A stretch of DNA of 64,000 nucleotides from Daucus carota subsp. sativus (GCF_001625215.2 NC_030381.2:44948689-45012688), one strand, 5' to 3'. Positions 39,234 through 51,086 are shown, counted from the first letter of the stretch. Made by a program: numbers and translations. Notes: generated by a model not told the origin, from the letters alone.

Positions 39234-42200
39234 TCATCGCCAGCTTGGCAGCTTGTTCCTGCACGGGATGCTTTGGTAAATACAAATCTGAAGTTAATAA
39301 TGAGCATGGACACAATAGGCAGACTTATTAATCCTACTGTCGGCCACAAGCTTATATTGCACTTCAATGTCAAGTAAAATATGTCATAAAATGGTACTGC
39401 TTCGTTCCATCAAGTATTAGTTTCCAGGAATAATTCTATATCTGGTGAGAGGTGGAGTCATTAAGAAAAGATATGGATGAAACTACTGACTACTCTGAAC
39501 ATAGAGGTGGTCTATAATAGTCTAAAACTAGAAAATTACAGGTATATACTTTGACACAGGAGTAACTAACGAGCCTTCAATTTTAGAAGTCATACCTTTG
39601 TTCCCTTCTACCACTTGTGGGAGCACCTAACTGAAAGTTAGTACGAGCCATGACCTTCTTCTCCGCTGTGGAACTTGTCGCCTTGTTAGCATTGCATGGG
39701 GTAGTTGTAGCAGTTTTTGGAACTCTTCCATCAACTGCGCGAGTTACCTGTTTAGATAATTTTTAAATGGATGATACATGCATTGAAATAATTTTCTTGT
39801 AAACACTATAAATCAACCAATTTCTTAGTGTAGTCAAACCAACTAGCTTTTTTGCACATAATTCGAGAAGCTGACTTGCAGAGTCAGAAAAGCATTGAAG
39901 CTAAATGGATGCGATAAATTTAAAACACTTAGAAATAGGTTGACTGAGACTCTGATCAAGTTCTTCTCGGGAGCAGTGAGTAGAGGTATGATCTGCATAC
40001 ATCTCAACCTCCATTGGACCCTGCTTCCGAGTGTGACATGGTGGGTATGTTTGGGTAGCAGGTTGATTGAGTGATTCAGTACAGAAGTTTTATAATAAAT
40101 AATCTGAATTACTCTGAAGCTGCTAAAGGAACTTCCTTTTAAAGTTTGATTAGGACAATTTCCGAAGGTTGAACTCCATTTTGAATTTATAAGGTGCACA
40201 ATTATCATATGTTAGTCAAATGAATAGAGTTTGAAACGTACTAATAGCACATCTTAATTATTATTTATACCAAAGGAAATGATTCTAGTATTAAAGATTT
40301 TAAGTCACCGATGCCGCAATTTGAGACGACGGAGCAGGAACAAGTACGTTGTGGCTTATTTGGGAGTAACAAATTTTGGCTAGTGACCTTTTTATCTAAC
40401 CCACAGCTAATAGTGAAAACGCAACTGCAAAGATATCATCAATTCCATATATTGCATATTTTACCAGTATAGTGTACTATGTGGATATCAAATTGGGATA
40501 CTCTGGTGCTTATATCTCAAGGGTACATTTGAACCGGCTTAATCTTGCCAGATCATGTTACTTGCACATAGAGTCCTTCTCTGATGCGACTAGATTGTAG
40601 TGCCATCTAATCAAGCACACCACTTCTTACATATCTAATAATTGTAAATAAAATCTTCTTGGAAAAGTAACAAGAAGATTGTAATGGCCATAACATGTTT
40701 GGTAATACTTGATGAAAGAAATGGACATGTCACTTTAGAAGTGTTAGGACTTTGAATAAAAAAGAATCGTGAATTTGTGGTTCACAAACATGGTTCAGTA
40801 CAATCCATGACAAGCCACAGACTCCACTTTATCCAAGTAAAAGTGGATTCCCATTTCACTCATAAGAAGATTCAAGTAGGGATATTACTACCAATGAAAA
40901 CAAGCTGTCTATAGCTCTTAAAACCCGGTCATAATGTTTGGCTAAATATGCACCAGGAAAACTCTTCAACAAGACCTTTGATCATTTCCAATAATAAAGG
41001 CAACCAAGTATAGTACACAACTTTATACCAAGGAGAAAGTACCTTTATCTGTGTTCCTACTCTGATGTTCGGATTTGTTTCTGTCTGACGGTTTATAGAT
41101 CTGAATTAACCAGAGAAAACAATTAAGGTAAGGGAGGTACTAAATGCACAAAGTAATATAGGTACACAGCACTTAAATGCTAAAAACACAGAATTAGCAG
41201 TGAATATATTTGACAAAGTGGTAAGAAACAACCATAAACAAATAAAATTACAATGCCAGGGTCCAAATCACATTACATGATTTTTGGTTTCTGGTTCTCA
41301 GATTGTCCACTTCTCCACGTCATGCCCCTGCTGCTTGACTCTGAAGTTTTCCCAGCAATACGAGCAGAGGACCTATAAAAATTGTAAATTATGTCATAAA
41401 GCATATATTATAAATATATATTGGTTAACAATCTTTGTAACAAACCTTTCCCTAGACATATTATTCACTTTACTTGTCACATTCGCATGCCTTGAAGAAC
41501 TCTGCAGATACATAAAACCCTTGATAACATTGATATTGCCGAAAAAGTTGCTAAAAGCCTAAAATAGGCAAAGAGAGATGGGTGCCTCTATCTTACCTTG
41601 CTCCTGGAGCCAAAATTTAAATTTGATTTATCCGAGTTAATTTTGGTATTTAAACAAGTTGTTGGAATATGTCTTGACACAGCAGGTTGTGATACTTCAG
41701 TGCTGGACTGAACTCTAGAAGAACTTTTATGAACCGCTAGATTCTTACACTTCACACTTCTTTGTAGCAAATGAGAAGTCTTTTCAGCCATTACTAATCT
41801 CCTGCTGCCATTTACACTTCCATCACCACCACTTAATGGGTTTCCCTTCTCAGGTAGCTTAGCTGCATTTCTCCTTGCCATGTTGTTTAACATTGTCTCC
41901 TCTTTAGCTAGAGGAACAGGCCCCTTAAGTATACATAAAAAACATTGCCTGCTTAGTATCTCAAAAAATTATAATAAATGCTCAAATTGAGTAAAGAAAA
42001 GAATGTATAAAACCAAGTAGATTGAAAATACATGTGACACAAATGAAAATATAAAAAAGATGCCTGCAGAACAAAGAACTGCAGTGCACCTTTTAAGCTG
42101 AGACAAGACCAGAAAACTAAAAAGAAAAGATGTCACAAGCTGTATCATGTATCAGTTTTCTTTAAAACTTGCCAGTTTTGACCACAATTATTCTATTTAA

Positions 42201-44230
42201 TATAGAACAAGGATTTTTAAGTTCACAGAAGTCAAATTTTCTTGCCACTCCAGATGTTACGATTATTATTATTTTTTTAAAATCAATGAGAGAACATCCA
42301 AACTTCCTAGTACCACTGAGAAAGCAGTTGGTTGCGAACGGAAACATGTAGTGTTGTTAATACATAAACAATATATCAAGATTTCTGACTGCTACCTTGA
42401 CTTCAGAAAGCAGAGTACGAGCCTTCAGTTTTTTAGCATTTAGGCTAACTGAGACAACTTTGTTTGGGAGGGAGGATGTGTAACACGTTTTTTGTGATGA
42501 AGCAGGAAACTTGACGGCCTTCTTTAGGCATTTAAGTCCTGATGAATCCAACGTATTGTTACTTTGCTGCACCTTCTTTACTACATCATCTTTGAAGTTG
42601 ACTTTTTGTTTCCCAGTAACTAATGAGTTTCCCTTGTTAGATTCTGGTGCTATGTGTTGCTGTTCATTCATCTTCTCCACTAAAACTGTAATTTGGGAAG
42701 TACTATCTGAATTCTTTACATCATTTGAGTTGCAAATCTCAGCAGTATTCTGCGCTTGAGAAGTACAGGAAAGTTTGTCTTCACATGGATCTGGCTGACT
42801 GATTTCTTGCTCCTCTGTTTGCGACTTCTTTGCAGCTCTAATCTTCCGATAATATTCTTCAAAGTAGGCCTTCTTCTGTGCAACTATGCCCGGGGCTTTA
42901 AACTTCTCCAATTCATCCTGATATCTGTTGTTGGAAAAAACTGACCGTTTTTCCCAATCAAGCGTTTCTGCAGCAAATCTTCCAAAAGATATTGAACCAT
43001 GATTTACAAGTTCCGAGATAGACACATCCTGTGTAGGTCAAATGAGTTAAAAATTAAAAGGTTTAGAATTCATATGTTATTTATATTTTGTAATTTCTCT
43101 TTTCTCTGCTGTAAACAAAACAAAACAAGCAACAGTATTACAAACAAGAGCGGTTGTCAAAATTTAACACATAAGATTTGCATCCCTATTTTACGAAGGG
43201 TGTTCTTTCTTGTAATAATTCAAAAGGTACAACATACCATTTTTTTTTTAATTTTTTTTTTAGGGGTGGGGGTTCAGTGGTAATGCACATGTAAAGCCTG
43301 GGGTTTGAAATTTTAATTTTAAATTTTTATTTTTTTTTAAGTAAAGGGTATAAATAAATTCGTAAGTAGTCGTGATTTCTCCCACTCTTTTTGTAATATC
43401 ACTTAACACTTTTTCTTTTAACTTAGCTAAACTCCCCATGTTCCCCTTATAAGCTATAACTCCTAATAATTTCCAAACATTCTTCCTGAATCTCTCCTCT
43501 TTTTAATATTAAAATCTCTGATATCAGACATCGGTCCTTGTCATCTTCCACTTACCAATACCTTGCACCAATTGCTTTATAAGATTTTCATTACACCCTC
43601 TTCTTCAAACCATATGATATCCTCAGAAGAGCTTTAATGAAGTAAATGAACAAGGACTCATGAATATATGAATATCTATCACATTCAAAGAAGAAAATAG
43701 CTGAGGTATAAATCATTAGGATGTAATACCAATCAGTTTTATGTCATGACAGTTAACACATAATTTATCTGCACCGAGGCTGCCTTAAAAAGGCCACTTC
43801 CTAATAATTTGCTTTAATGGGCCAGCATTCCTAAATTATGTGCTGTTCTAAGCCTTTTCTCCGGAGGTACATTTCACATATGGAACTCGAACTCCCGAGT
43901 CTAAATTTCATCTATTACTCAACCTTAAAAGCTAAATAAATATGTGAGCCTTTGTTAAAGTTTCTTTTACCCTTAGCTTTTTCCTCTCTTAGAATCTTAT
44001 TACTGTGATGTTATGTTACTCCAACTCCTCATTTTGAGTGTTGTTACCAGTGCCGCACACTTGGGCATCCGACACTTATTGTCATATTCTTTGAATAGAC
44101 TGAAACGACAGATAAATGGCAATCAGGAACTGGAAAATTGTACCTGAATCTCATACTGAGGGTCTGAACTAAAGCTCGATGGATGTCTCAAGTGGCCACA
44201 ATATGCACGATGATCAGTATCTGTTGCCAT
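39234..44230 (-). CDS. TPX2/WVD2-like family protein (WDL7-like N-terminus)
   Basis: Eight minus-strand exons join in frame to 477 residues: 44144-44230, 42396-43028, 41597-41923, 41446-41501, 41277-41372, 41043-41100, 39596-39747 and 39234-39258. Residues ~40-95 hold the signature of WVD2-like microtubule-associated proteins: HGSISFGRFAAETLDWEKRS, then YQDELEKFKAPGIVAQKKAY, FEEYYRKIRA. The remainder is Ser/Thr/Lys-rich and basic, as in microtubule-binding proteins. The KRKEF-containing TPX2 C-terminal domain usual in WDL7/MDP40 was not found in the exons or nearby. The last 25-base exon is the least certain; another acceptor or extra exon could change the terminus. Upstream on the minus strand, a leader exon ending at 45828 and a 1.5 kb leader intron (44335-45827) are likely. 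Microtubule association is inferred from family. Confidence 0.7.
39930..40045 (-). mobile_element. Possible retroelement (SINE-like) remnant
   Basis: On the minus strand the words GGAGGTTGAGATGTATGCAG and ATCATACCTCTACTCACTGC resemble the widespread '...TGTACGCAGACCTTACCCCTAC...' block of plant short retroelements, which I recall best from asterids. It lies in an intron of the TPX2-like gene. No tail or target duplication was confirmed. Confidence 0.35.
43262..43330 (+). mobile_element. SINE-like relic with A/B box pair
   Basis: GTTCAGTGGTAATG (box A-like) and GGGGTTTGAAATT (box B-like) lie about 30 bp apart, followed by a T/A-rich tail, in intron 1 of the TPX2-like gene. Short and without clear target-site duplication. 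Confidence 0.4.
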
Positions 44231-45612
44231 TGTACGGCTTCTCTTGGGTTACATACCTTTATCATAAAATATATATTTGTATTATACAGAATCTTTTGTC
44301 ACGGTGATGGCAGTGATTGAATTTCTTCAACAACCTGTAATTAGAAAAATCAGCATGTATCATATAAAAAGATCGAAGCACCTTCTGTTTCCATCACAAG
44401 CATGAATGCAGATCTAACATTTGAGTCATACTGAAGTGCTTTTTTACTTCAATGAAAGAAAACACTAAGCTTATATTTGTAATATATAGGATATCGCCTG
44501 CATGTGGCTATCGATAGTCAATACTCGGGCAATATAAAAAAACCAGGTAAGAACTAGGACATTGTTTTGCAAATCAAGATGATACTTGGTTAAATGTCAG
44601 CACTTAAGCAGTGTATAGATCAAATACTCGAAAAATTTAGTTCACAGATTCCAAAAAAAAATTCTCTTTTTCTTTTATAATTGAGGGCTGAATATTCAAT
44701 TGAACAACTGACCATGTTGTTATTTATAATTACATTAACCATTTCTAGACATATTCAGATTTTACATAAGATTAATAATAATTATTTAAGATATGTTAAC
44801 CTTTGACTCAAGGGTGTACATTGTCCAAAATTCATTTCCCCTATAACCTCGTTAGAGAAGGAGGAGATTTCTATTCATCTTCTGTTTTACTTTTATCATC
44901 TTTAGTCTCAAACCAATAAATACACCGTTATTTAAATATGACCGGCCTATATCCTCCTTGACCAGTAAAAGGAGTATATCTTAAGAGTTAAGACTAAAGA
45001 TGACCAGCTTAGTTACTACACAGTAAATAATTGTATCTTTTTTCAAAACTCATAACTGTTTGCTTTTTTAAGTCCTCTGTCCAAACTCCAAAGAATACAG
45101 GAAATATAGTAGTGCTATATATGTTACAGCATTCAAACAAGAACATAAGAGTATTGTGGAGATAAAGAACCATGTTAAATCTTTACCAACCAATCAATCT
45201 GATCTCCGGGTTTACTATTTGTTTTTAACACTGAAAAGGAAATTATTATGATAACAAAACTTCACACCTTTGATCTTCGTATAAACAATATGAAATACCA
45301 TAGGGACAGGTGGAAAGAGCAATCGCACGACAATAATTAAATGAAATTGACCTCAAAAAGAGGAAGCAAGCTCAAAATAGTGCAGAAACCACTTCGCTGG
45401 AGCACTTGTAGATGCGAATGAACCTATATACTAGCTGGCCAAGGTAAAAATAAATCTTCCACGATTAACATATCCCGCCCTCAATCATCCAATTTGATGG
45501 ACAGTAAGTCTAATATATGATTATAGCATACCAATTGCTAAAACATATTGAAAAATGCTAAAATATCAAAGTGTCAGAGTGCAAACATCAGATTCAAGTA
45601 ACAGAAGGCACA

Positions 45613-45733
45613 ATCTCTCTCTCTCTCCCCCCCCCCCCCCCCCTCTCCCCCTCCCTATCTCTCTCTCCCCTATCTCTATCTCTATCTCCCCTATCCCTGT
45701 CCCTGTATCTATCTCTCTCCCAATCTCTCTCTG
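45613..45733. repeat. (CT)n / poly-C low-complexity tract
   Basis: CT repeats, a run of 17 C, and TATCTC/CCCTAT variants. It lies in the presumed 5' leader intron of the TPX2-like gene, so the transcript carries GA/G-rich RNA there. The Ser/Leu/Pro and Arg/Asp/Glu ORFs across it are artefacts of the repeat. Confidence 0.95.
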
Positions 45734-45827
45734 AGAGACGTATCATCGAGCACATAGATCCCTTAAACATGAAATATATACAAACATATAGCAAGACAAA
45801 AATAGAGAGTTTTAAGACGAAACATAC

Positions 45828-46000
45828 CGAATTGAGGAAGCTTGAGATCTGAATTGGCAGGCAAACAGGGGATGTGTGTAATTCGTATATGTAGGATTGG
45901 TGTGAATGTGCTTTGCTTGGGAGCGAGACAGTGAGTGAATGGGGAAAAAGAACAAGATGCCAAAAGTTCGCAAGTAAAAAAACCGGGGAGTGTGTCTAGT
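45828..46000 (-). other. Probable non-coding first exon and promoter side of the TPX2-like gene
   Basis: On the minus strand a run without long ORF ends in a good donor (CAATTCG|GTATGT, intron from 45827). The matching acceptor CAG is at 44335-44337, and the second leader segment 44231-44334 runs into the ATG. Inferred from splice signals only. Confidence 0.4.
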
Positions 46001-47555
46001 AGTCTAGGAGTCTAGAGTACGTGGTTGTCTATGAATGTGTGATTGCACGTGTCTCCGGGCCTATATAGCGGTTCTACACTTCTACCTGATAAAAAGTTCC
46101 TCAATCCACAACTCTTTTTTCTTTCTTTTTGAAATATCCTCAATCCTTTGACTCTTTTTTCTTTCTTTTTGAAATATTATGTGTCACAGATATAAAAATT
46201 GAGAATCAAATTTAATTTTAAAAATATCATTTAAAAAATTAATTAGATAATTAGGAATTAATCTTTTGATTAATTGAATTAAATTAATATTATTTTAAAT
46301 ATATATGTGTATATGTATATATATTATCATGTGATACAGATTTAAAATTTCGGCAAAATTAAAATAGCATAAACTTATATATCACATAAATATTACTTAT
46401 TAACGTTTTATGGAACGGAACCGTCCAAATAACGATTAGCTAGTGATTAGTAGGCCAGCAAGAGTTGGTTGGTTAAAAGAGGGGACATGTATCTCGTTGA
46501 TCATAGATTCGACTCTCGAAGGGAGGAGAATCTGTAATTATGCCTCCTAGGCCAGAGCCTGTGCCCAAAAGGTAGCCGCTGCGGGTTTCTATGTTAAAAA
46601 AAAATAGTTAGTGATTAGTCTCGATTAACTACCGACATTTAAATACTCGTCAAGGCTAGAAGAATATGTAAAATAAATAATAATAAAGTCTTTCAATTTT
46701 ATAATTTTATATTGGTATTTATATCTGGATAGTTATTTTTGGCGAATTAGTAAATTTGTAAATATAAATTTAATTTATAATAACATAATAATAGTAAAAT
46801 ATACACCGCTTCGTTCAGTTAAAATTTTATACTTTAATATTTATTCAACTATTTTATCTATAATCATCAAAGATGATCTTAGATCGGAAAAAATCTATTT
46901 TAACTCGATAAACAATAAATTTTCAACTTAATTTTTGATAAAGTTAATATCAACTTAAATTTAGTTTAGAAGAAATTCTCCTCATACATCTAAAAAAACT
47001 ATATTCCGAATAATGAATGTTTCTTTAAAGCTGAATTTCATCCTGTCCAAAAGCACAAAACACGCTCTTAACAACATCGTTATCAAAGCCACCTGTTGGT
47101 AAAACATATTCTAATGCAACAGTTAAAAGTAGACATACATGCCAAACTTTTTTTTTTTTATCAACTACTACATGCTGAGTCAAACGATTTATGGACATAG
47201 ATGATTTGATTGTTTGGTCAATAAAATAGACTATCGACAACTCACCGTCAACTCACCGTTCACCCAAACAATTTTCAGGAAAATGTCGACCTTTCGTTTA
47301 ACTTTATCAATTATGATCACGCTTGCGTATTGATAAGTAAATTCTTCCGTTATTACGTAGAAATAGATAGAATTGGTCTCAAACCAGCCAAATTTTTCTT
47401 CAAATTAATCATTTTATTACCTTTTTGTAATAAATTAATTGTGTTAATGTACTTTGTCGTTATATAATTTTTTCAGAAAGTAGTGTATAGCACAGATGTC
47501 GAATTTCTCGTTGATTAACAATTCTAAAGTTGTTATTATTACTATATTATCATTA
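46001..47555. other. Intergenic spacer with one SINE
   Basis: AT-rich. Apart from the SINE at 46452-46605 nothing recognisable is seen. The minus ORF at 47025-47240 has no domain and spans a poly-T run. Confidence 0.45.
46452..46605 (+). mobile_element. tRNA-derived SINE with target-site duplication
   Basis: It begins AGGCCAGCAAGAGTTGGTTG (box A TGGTTGGTTAAAAG) and carries box B AGATTCGACTCTCG about 40 bp on, the internal pol III promoter of tRNA-derived SINEs. The 3' end is a short A-rich tail (AAAAAAAAAT). Flanks AGCTAGTGATTAGT (46438-46451) and AGTTAGTGATTAGT (46606-46619) match at 13 of 14 bases, a convincing target-site duplication, so both ends are defined to the base. Confidence 0.85.
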
Positions 47556-48035
47556 CTCCCTCCGTCTCAATTTATAGGTCGTTTTGCAAAAAATACGCAT
47601 ATTAAGAAATAGTTGGTTATATATAGTGGGTGTTTGGCTGGCACTTATAAGTCCAGCTTCTGGATTATAAGTTATGAGCACTTATTCGTACCGTTTGTGT
47701 GCTAGCTTTTGTTTCAGGGCTTCTACTTATTTTCCAAACACTTTAATCACTTATAAGTCTTATCTTCTTTCTAACTTCTACTCCACTTATTTATTTTAAG
47801 CAATAAGCACTTATTTTAAACTCACCCAAACGGCCCCATAATTTTATCTTATGTATCATTAATTAGTACATTGATAAGTGAGAATAAAGTTGAGTTTCAA
47901 AAAAGTCACAATAAATATAGAGATTTTGTGCATTGAGAAATGAGAATAATGTTGAGCTTCAAAAAAGTCATAATTAATATAGTCATAAATTTGTATTGAA
48001 ATAAGAGAGGGATAGGTATTTTGAGACGGATGGAG
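47556..48035. mobile_element. Stowaway-type MITE with a nested hAT-like MITE
   Basis: The outer element starts CTCCCTCCGTCTCAATTTAT and ends TTTGAGACGGATGGAG, with TA on both sides (47554-47555 and 48036-48037), the Tc1/mariner signature. About 212 bp of foreign sequence (47626-47837) interrupts it. Confidence 0.8.
47626..47837 (-). mobile_element. hAT-like MITE copy nested in a Stowaway element
   Basis: It is bounded by GTGGGTGTTTGGCTGGC and ACCCAAACGGCCCC (imperfect inverted ends). Its reverse complement aligns over nearly its whole length with 51415-51661 (shared words AAATAAGTGGAGTAGAA, CTGAAACAAAAGCTAGCA, CCAGAAGCTGGACTTATAAG). A clear 8-bp target duplication was not identified. Confidence 0.8.
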
Positions 48036-49112
48036 TATTAGTATATTTGCTATATATATTATATAAATTAGGAAGAAGTAGATGGAAGTGCTATCTAATA
48101 ATGAAATTATAAATTAAATTTAATTTGACATGTATGAAATAAAAAAGTATTTAAAGTAGATTTTTGATCAAAGGAGTCAATTTGACATGACTAGTAATAT
48201 AAAAATATATAACTTAATATATATTAATTGAAAATATATCAAAAATAGATACTTGATCAAAGTAATTAATTCTGGTGTAACTAGTAAAACAAAAATAATT
48301 AACAACGGAAAAGGAGAAAACAAACTCGTGCTAGTTTTGAAAATTAAGGAAGTCTCTCCACGCTGAATATAGTCGATATTAATATTTTTTATTACACCTC
48401 TTCTTTCATTTTTTAAGAAACATATAAAATATAATTATTTAATTATATATATATAATTAAATATATAATACTATCTCGTAAGCAGTATTTGGAGTATTCC
48501 TTATTGGCAGATTAAGCAAAGGTCTATGTTCCCGCACTCACATGTTGGGATCCTTATCCAACACACAAAATATCAGCCGTCGGATGAGTTTGTGAATGAC
48601 TTAGATTTAAAAAAATTCTCATACATATACTCCCTCCGTCCCATTTTATGTGACCTCATTTCCTTTTTGGGACGTCCCAAAAAGAATGAACCTATCATAC
48701 TTACTATTTTTGGACACTACTTTTTACTATTACACCCACTACCTCTCTATTTTATACTCTTCTTTATTAAACAAACACTATTACACCCACTACTTTCCTC
48801 CACTATCTATTAAAATATTGATGGGTCCTACCACTTTACCCACTTTTCAACTAAACTTACTCACTTTCACTACTTTTTTCTTAATCTCCGTGAAAGTCAA
48901 ACGAGGTCACTTAATATGGGACGGAGGGAGTATCTTTTAAAAACCGTTGTATGTCAAATTGTTTTTACGCGCACGACGCTTCAAAATCGTTGTACGGTTA
49001 GTTTACAACGGTTTTTAAACGCTATAAACCCATAACAATTGTAAAAAGCATGATCAGTATTATCGAAATAAAAACATGACAAAAAAATCCGACCTGGCTA
49101 CGAATGAGACCA
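48036..49112. other. Intergenic spacer with a Stowaway MITE
   Basis: AT-rich. It contains the Stowaway MITE at 48630-48930 and, at 48960-49020, short ACAACGGTTTTTAAACG-type repeats related to sequence on the far side of the truncated trihelix gene. No gene seen. Confidence 0.45.
48630..48930. mobile_element. Stowaway MITE (301 bp) with TA target duplication
   Basis: Ends CTCCCTCCGTCCCATTTTAT and AATATGGGACGGAGGGAG are near-perfect inverted repeats; flanking TA at 48628-48629 and 48931-48932. It has no coding capacity, although ORFs cross it. Confidence 0.92.
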
Positions 49113-49376
49113 CTATTTCTCCGCCTGATAATGTTTTCTAAGCTTTTCTATCTTATGGTGGCACTGTGCCGACGTCTTCGTCGGAAACGTACTAGGGCAG
49201 CGTTGACCGACGGCGTTAGCGACCGAGTCCCAATCGGCGGGGCGGAGGTACCCACGACATATAGCGTACCATTTCTCACAATAAATCTCAATTAAAGCCA
49301 AAGCTTCTTCCTGGGTCCAATACGGCGGCAGAAACTTGCGAGGGATCTTGGCGGGAGCGGCGTCGATGGTCGTCAT
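49113..49376 (-). CDS. Truncated trihelix (GT-type) DNA-binding protein
   Basis: An 87-residue ORF starting at a normal ATG. It contains one Myb/SANT-like trihelix domain: YWTQEEALALIEIYCEKWY, then ADWDSVANAV, and TSAQCHHKIEKLRKHYQAEK. This matches the DNA-binding half of SIP1/ASIL-type trihelix factors (usual pattern W-x-EEA...W-x-VA...QC-x-KIE-LRKRY). It stops right after the third helix, where relatives continue for 150-300 residues to a C-terminal coiled coil. It is flanked by MITEs on both sides. It could be a decaying gene fragment or a short competitor protein; an in-frame second exon was not found. GC content is higher than its surroundings, as in single-exon plant genes. Confidence 0.6.
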   Translation of the reverse strand: MTTIDAAPAKIPRKFLPPYWTQEEALALIEIYCEKWYAICRGYLRPADWDSVANAVGQRCPSTFPTKTSAQCHHKIEKLRKHYQAEK

Positions 49377-49819
49377 AGATATGTATCACAAACCAAACTT
49401 AAAAATCAAGATCCAAAAAGATGAGTTTTTAGTGGAGTTTTTAAATCTGAAAAAGCGTTGCACACTTTTTGTGAACTTACAGCTTTTTAAGCACTGTATA
49501 TTAGTCAGCAGTTTTTAAGCGATATACACGTAAAAATAATTTACACGAAACACTGTCCGCTAGACGTACATCCGTTTCTAAGCGCCGTATATGCGAGATT
49601 TTTTAAATTAGAACGGTTCACAAACTCATCCAACAATTGACAGCTTCTGTGTTCGATATGGGTACCCAATAAATGAGTGTCGGGGACCTGGACTGTTGAG
49701 CAAAATATTATTTAGTTGAAAAGGTAAAAAGTGCAGAAAGTTTATCTTAAATTCTGGTCAAAGACCATTTTCTGACAAACATACATATGGACCGTATGAA
49801 TTTAAACTACTATATACTA

Positions 49820-50494
49820 CTCCCTCCGTCCCAATCGTCCCAATCGATTTTATACAGTTTTTTTTTGGAATGTCTCATCATTTCTATACATTCCCAAAAT
49901 AACAACTTTTTATACTCCCTCCGTCCCTATTTATCTGTCCACTTTGAAAGTAAAAACTTGTTCCTATTTATCAGTCCATTTATATAATCAAAGCAAATTT
50001 TTTCATTTTTGCCCTTATTTATGTTTTCAACGTGACTGATAAACATGTTAGTTTAATGCCAATAACTCATCTAAAAACCTGAAGAGTCTTCGACTATGTT
50101 CTTCTAGCTATAAATATCATGACTATTACTCACTGATTCATTAAATTTGTATTGGATAATGGAGTAATCCCACAAATATTTTCCTACAATTAAGTCATTA
50201 AACAAGGGTATTGCTGAAAGTTTCTTATCAAACATAAATTTTCGTAATATGTGTGAAAATGTTAATAGTGGACTGATAAATAAGGACGGAGTGAGTAATA
50301 TAAAACACTACTACACCCACTCCATTCTATAATAATAAAAACACTATTAATTACACCCACCACTATCTCAAATATATTATTAAAAAATATATGGGTCACC
50401 ACTTTACCCATTTTCCATCTAACTTTACTCATTTCTTACTCTTTTTCTTGGTCTCCGTGTCCAATTCCAATATAATTTATTGGGACGAAGGGAG
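49820..50494. mobile_element. Stowaway-type MITE interrupted by another
   Basis: Outer ends CTCCCTCCGTCCCAATCG and TTATTGGGACGAAGGGAG with TA on each side (49818-49819, 50495-50496). The element is about 294 bp long once the inner insertion (49915-50295) is removed. It ends about 80 bp from the 3' end of the ERF coding sequence. Confidence 0.88.
49915..50295. mobile_element. Inner Stowaway-type MITE (381 bp)
   Basis: Ends CTCCCTCCGTCCCTATTTAT and AATAAGGACGGAGTGAG with TA flanks (49913-49914, 50296-50297). Subterminal CTGTCCACTTT and GTGGACTGATAAAT mirror each other. A different subfamily from its host element, so the nesting gives an order of insertion. Confidence 0.88.
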
Positions 50495-50574
50495 TACTAT
50501 ACTTATGTTATGTTATTGTATTGGACTAAAACAAATACTATATCAATAAGTGTTCTACAAATTTTCTCAGTGAA

Positions 50575-51051
50575 TCAAAACTTCCAAAGAGAACTGCACT
50601 GCATTTCTTCAAGCTGCTCCTCATCTCGCCTCTCCTCCAGAAACACCGAGCCCCCCATTTCCATCCACATCTTCGGCGAGTCCAACGGAGACTCATTGAT
50701 CGCTCTAATCTCGCTCGAACTCAACTGCACCGTAACGGGCCCTCGATTCTCACTTTTCCCGAACCCCATGGCAGCCTCTTGAGCCGCCCTCTGCACATCC
50801 GCATGGCTCGAACCAACTGGCTTGGGAAGAGACCCAACCAGTTCAGGGAAATTAAGATGAGCCGCGGAGCCTCTTAAGTGCAATGCAGCTACGTCGTAAG
50901 CGGCTGCAGCCATCTCGGGTGCCTCGTAGCTTCCGAGCCAGATTCTGGCTTTCTTGCCTGGCTCTCGGATTTCGGACACCCATTTTCCCCATTTGCGCTT
51001 TCGGACACCTCTGTAGGACTGTTCCTGGCTGAGTCGTCCTTGTTGGTTCAT
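50575..51051 (-). CDS. AP2/ERF transcription factor, DREB type (ERF019-021-like)
   Basis: An intronless gene of 158 residues. The AP2 domain spans about residues 13-70 ([54 protein letters not shown]). Val and Glu in WVSEIREP are the DREB-diagnostic residues that favour DRE/CRT (CCGAC) over GCC-box binding. After it come [14 protein letters not shown] and a C-terminal INESPLDSP / MWMEMGG motif typical of the small ERF019-023 proteins. Stress or senescence roles known in that clade cannot be assumed here. A TATA box lies about 40 bp upstream. Arabidopsis homologues, as I recall, map beside SCYL2 and SUN3/4, in agreement with the order here. Confidence 0.9.
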   Translation of the reverse strand: MNQQGRLSQEQSYRGVRKRKWGKWVSEIREPGKKARIWLGSYEAPEMAAAAYDVAALHLRGSAAHLNFPELVGSLPKPVGSSHADVQRAAQEAAMGFGKSENRGPVTVQLSSSEIRAINESPLDSPKMWMEMGGSVFLEERRDEEQLEEMQCSSLWKF

Positions 51052-51086
51052 GTCTGAATGTGGAGAGTTGCATGAGGGTGGGTGGG

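Noticed and set aside
45571-45852. Ser/Leu/Pro-rich and Arg/Asp/Glu-rich ORFs
   Set aside because: Direct translations of the CT/poly-C low-complexity tract.
48526-48940. Overlapping 95-96 residue ORFs
   Set aside because: They translate a Stowaway MITE and its flanks.
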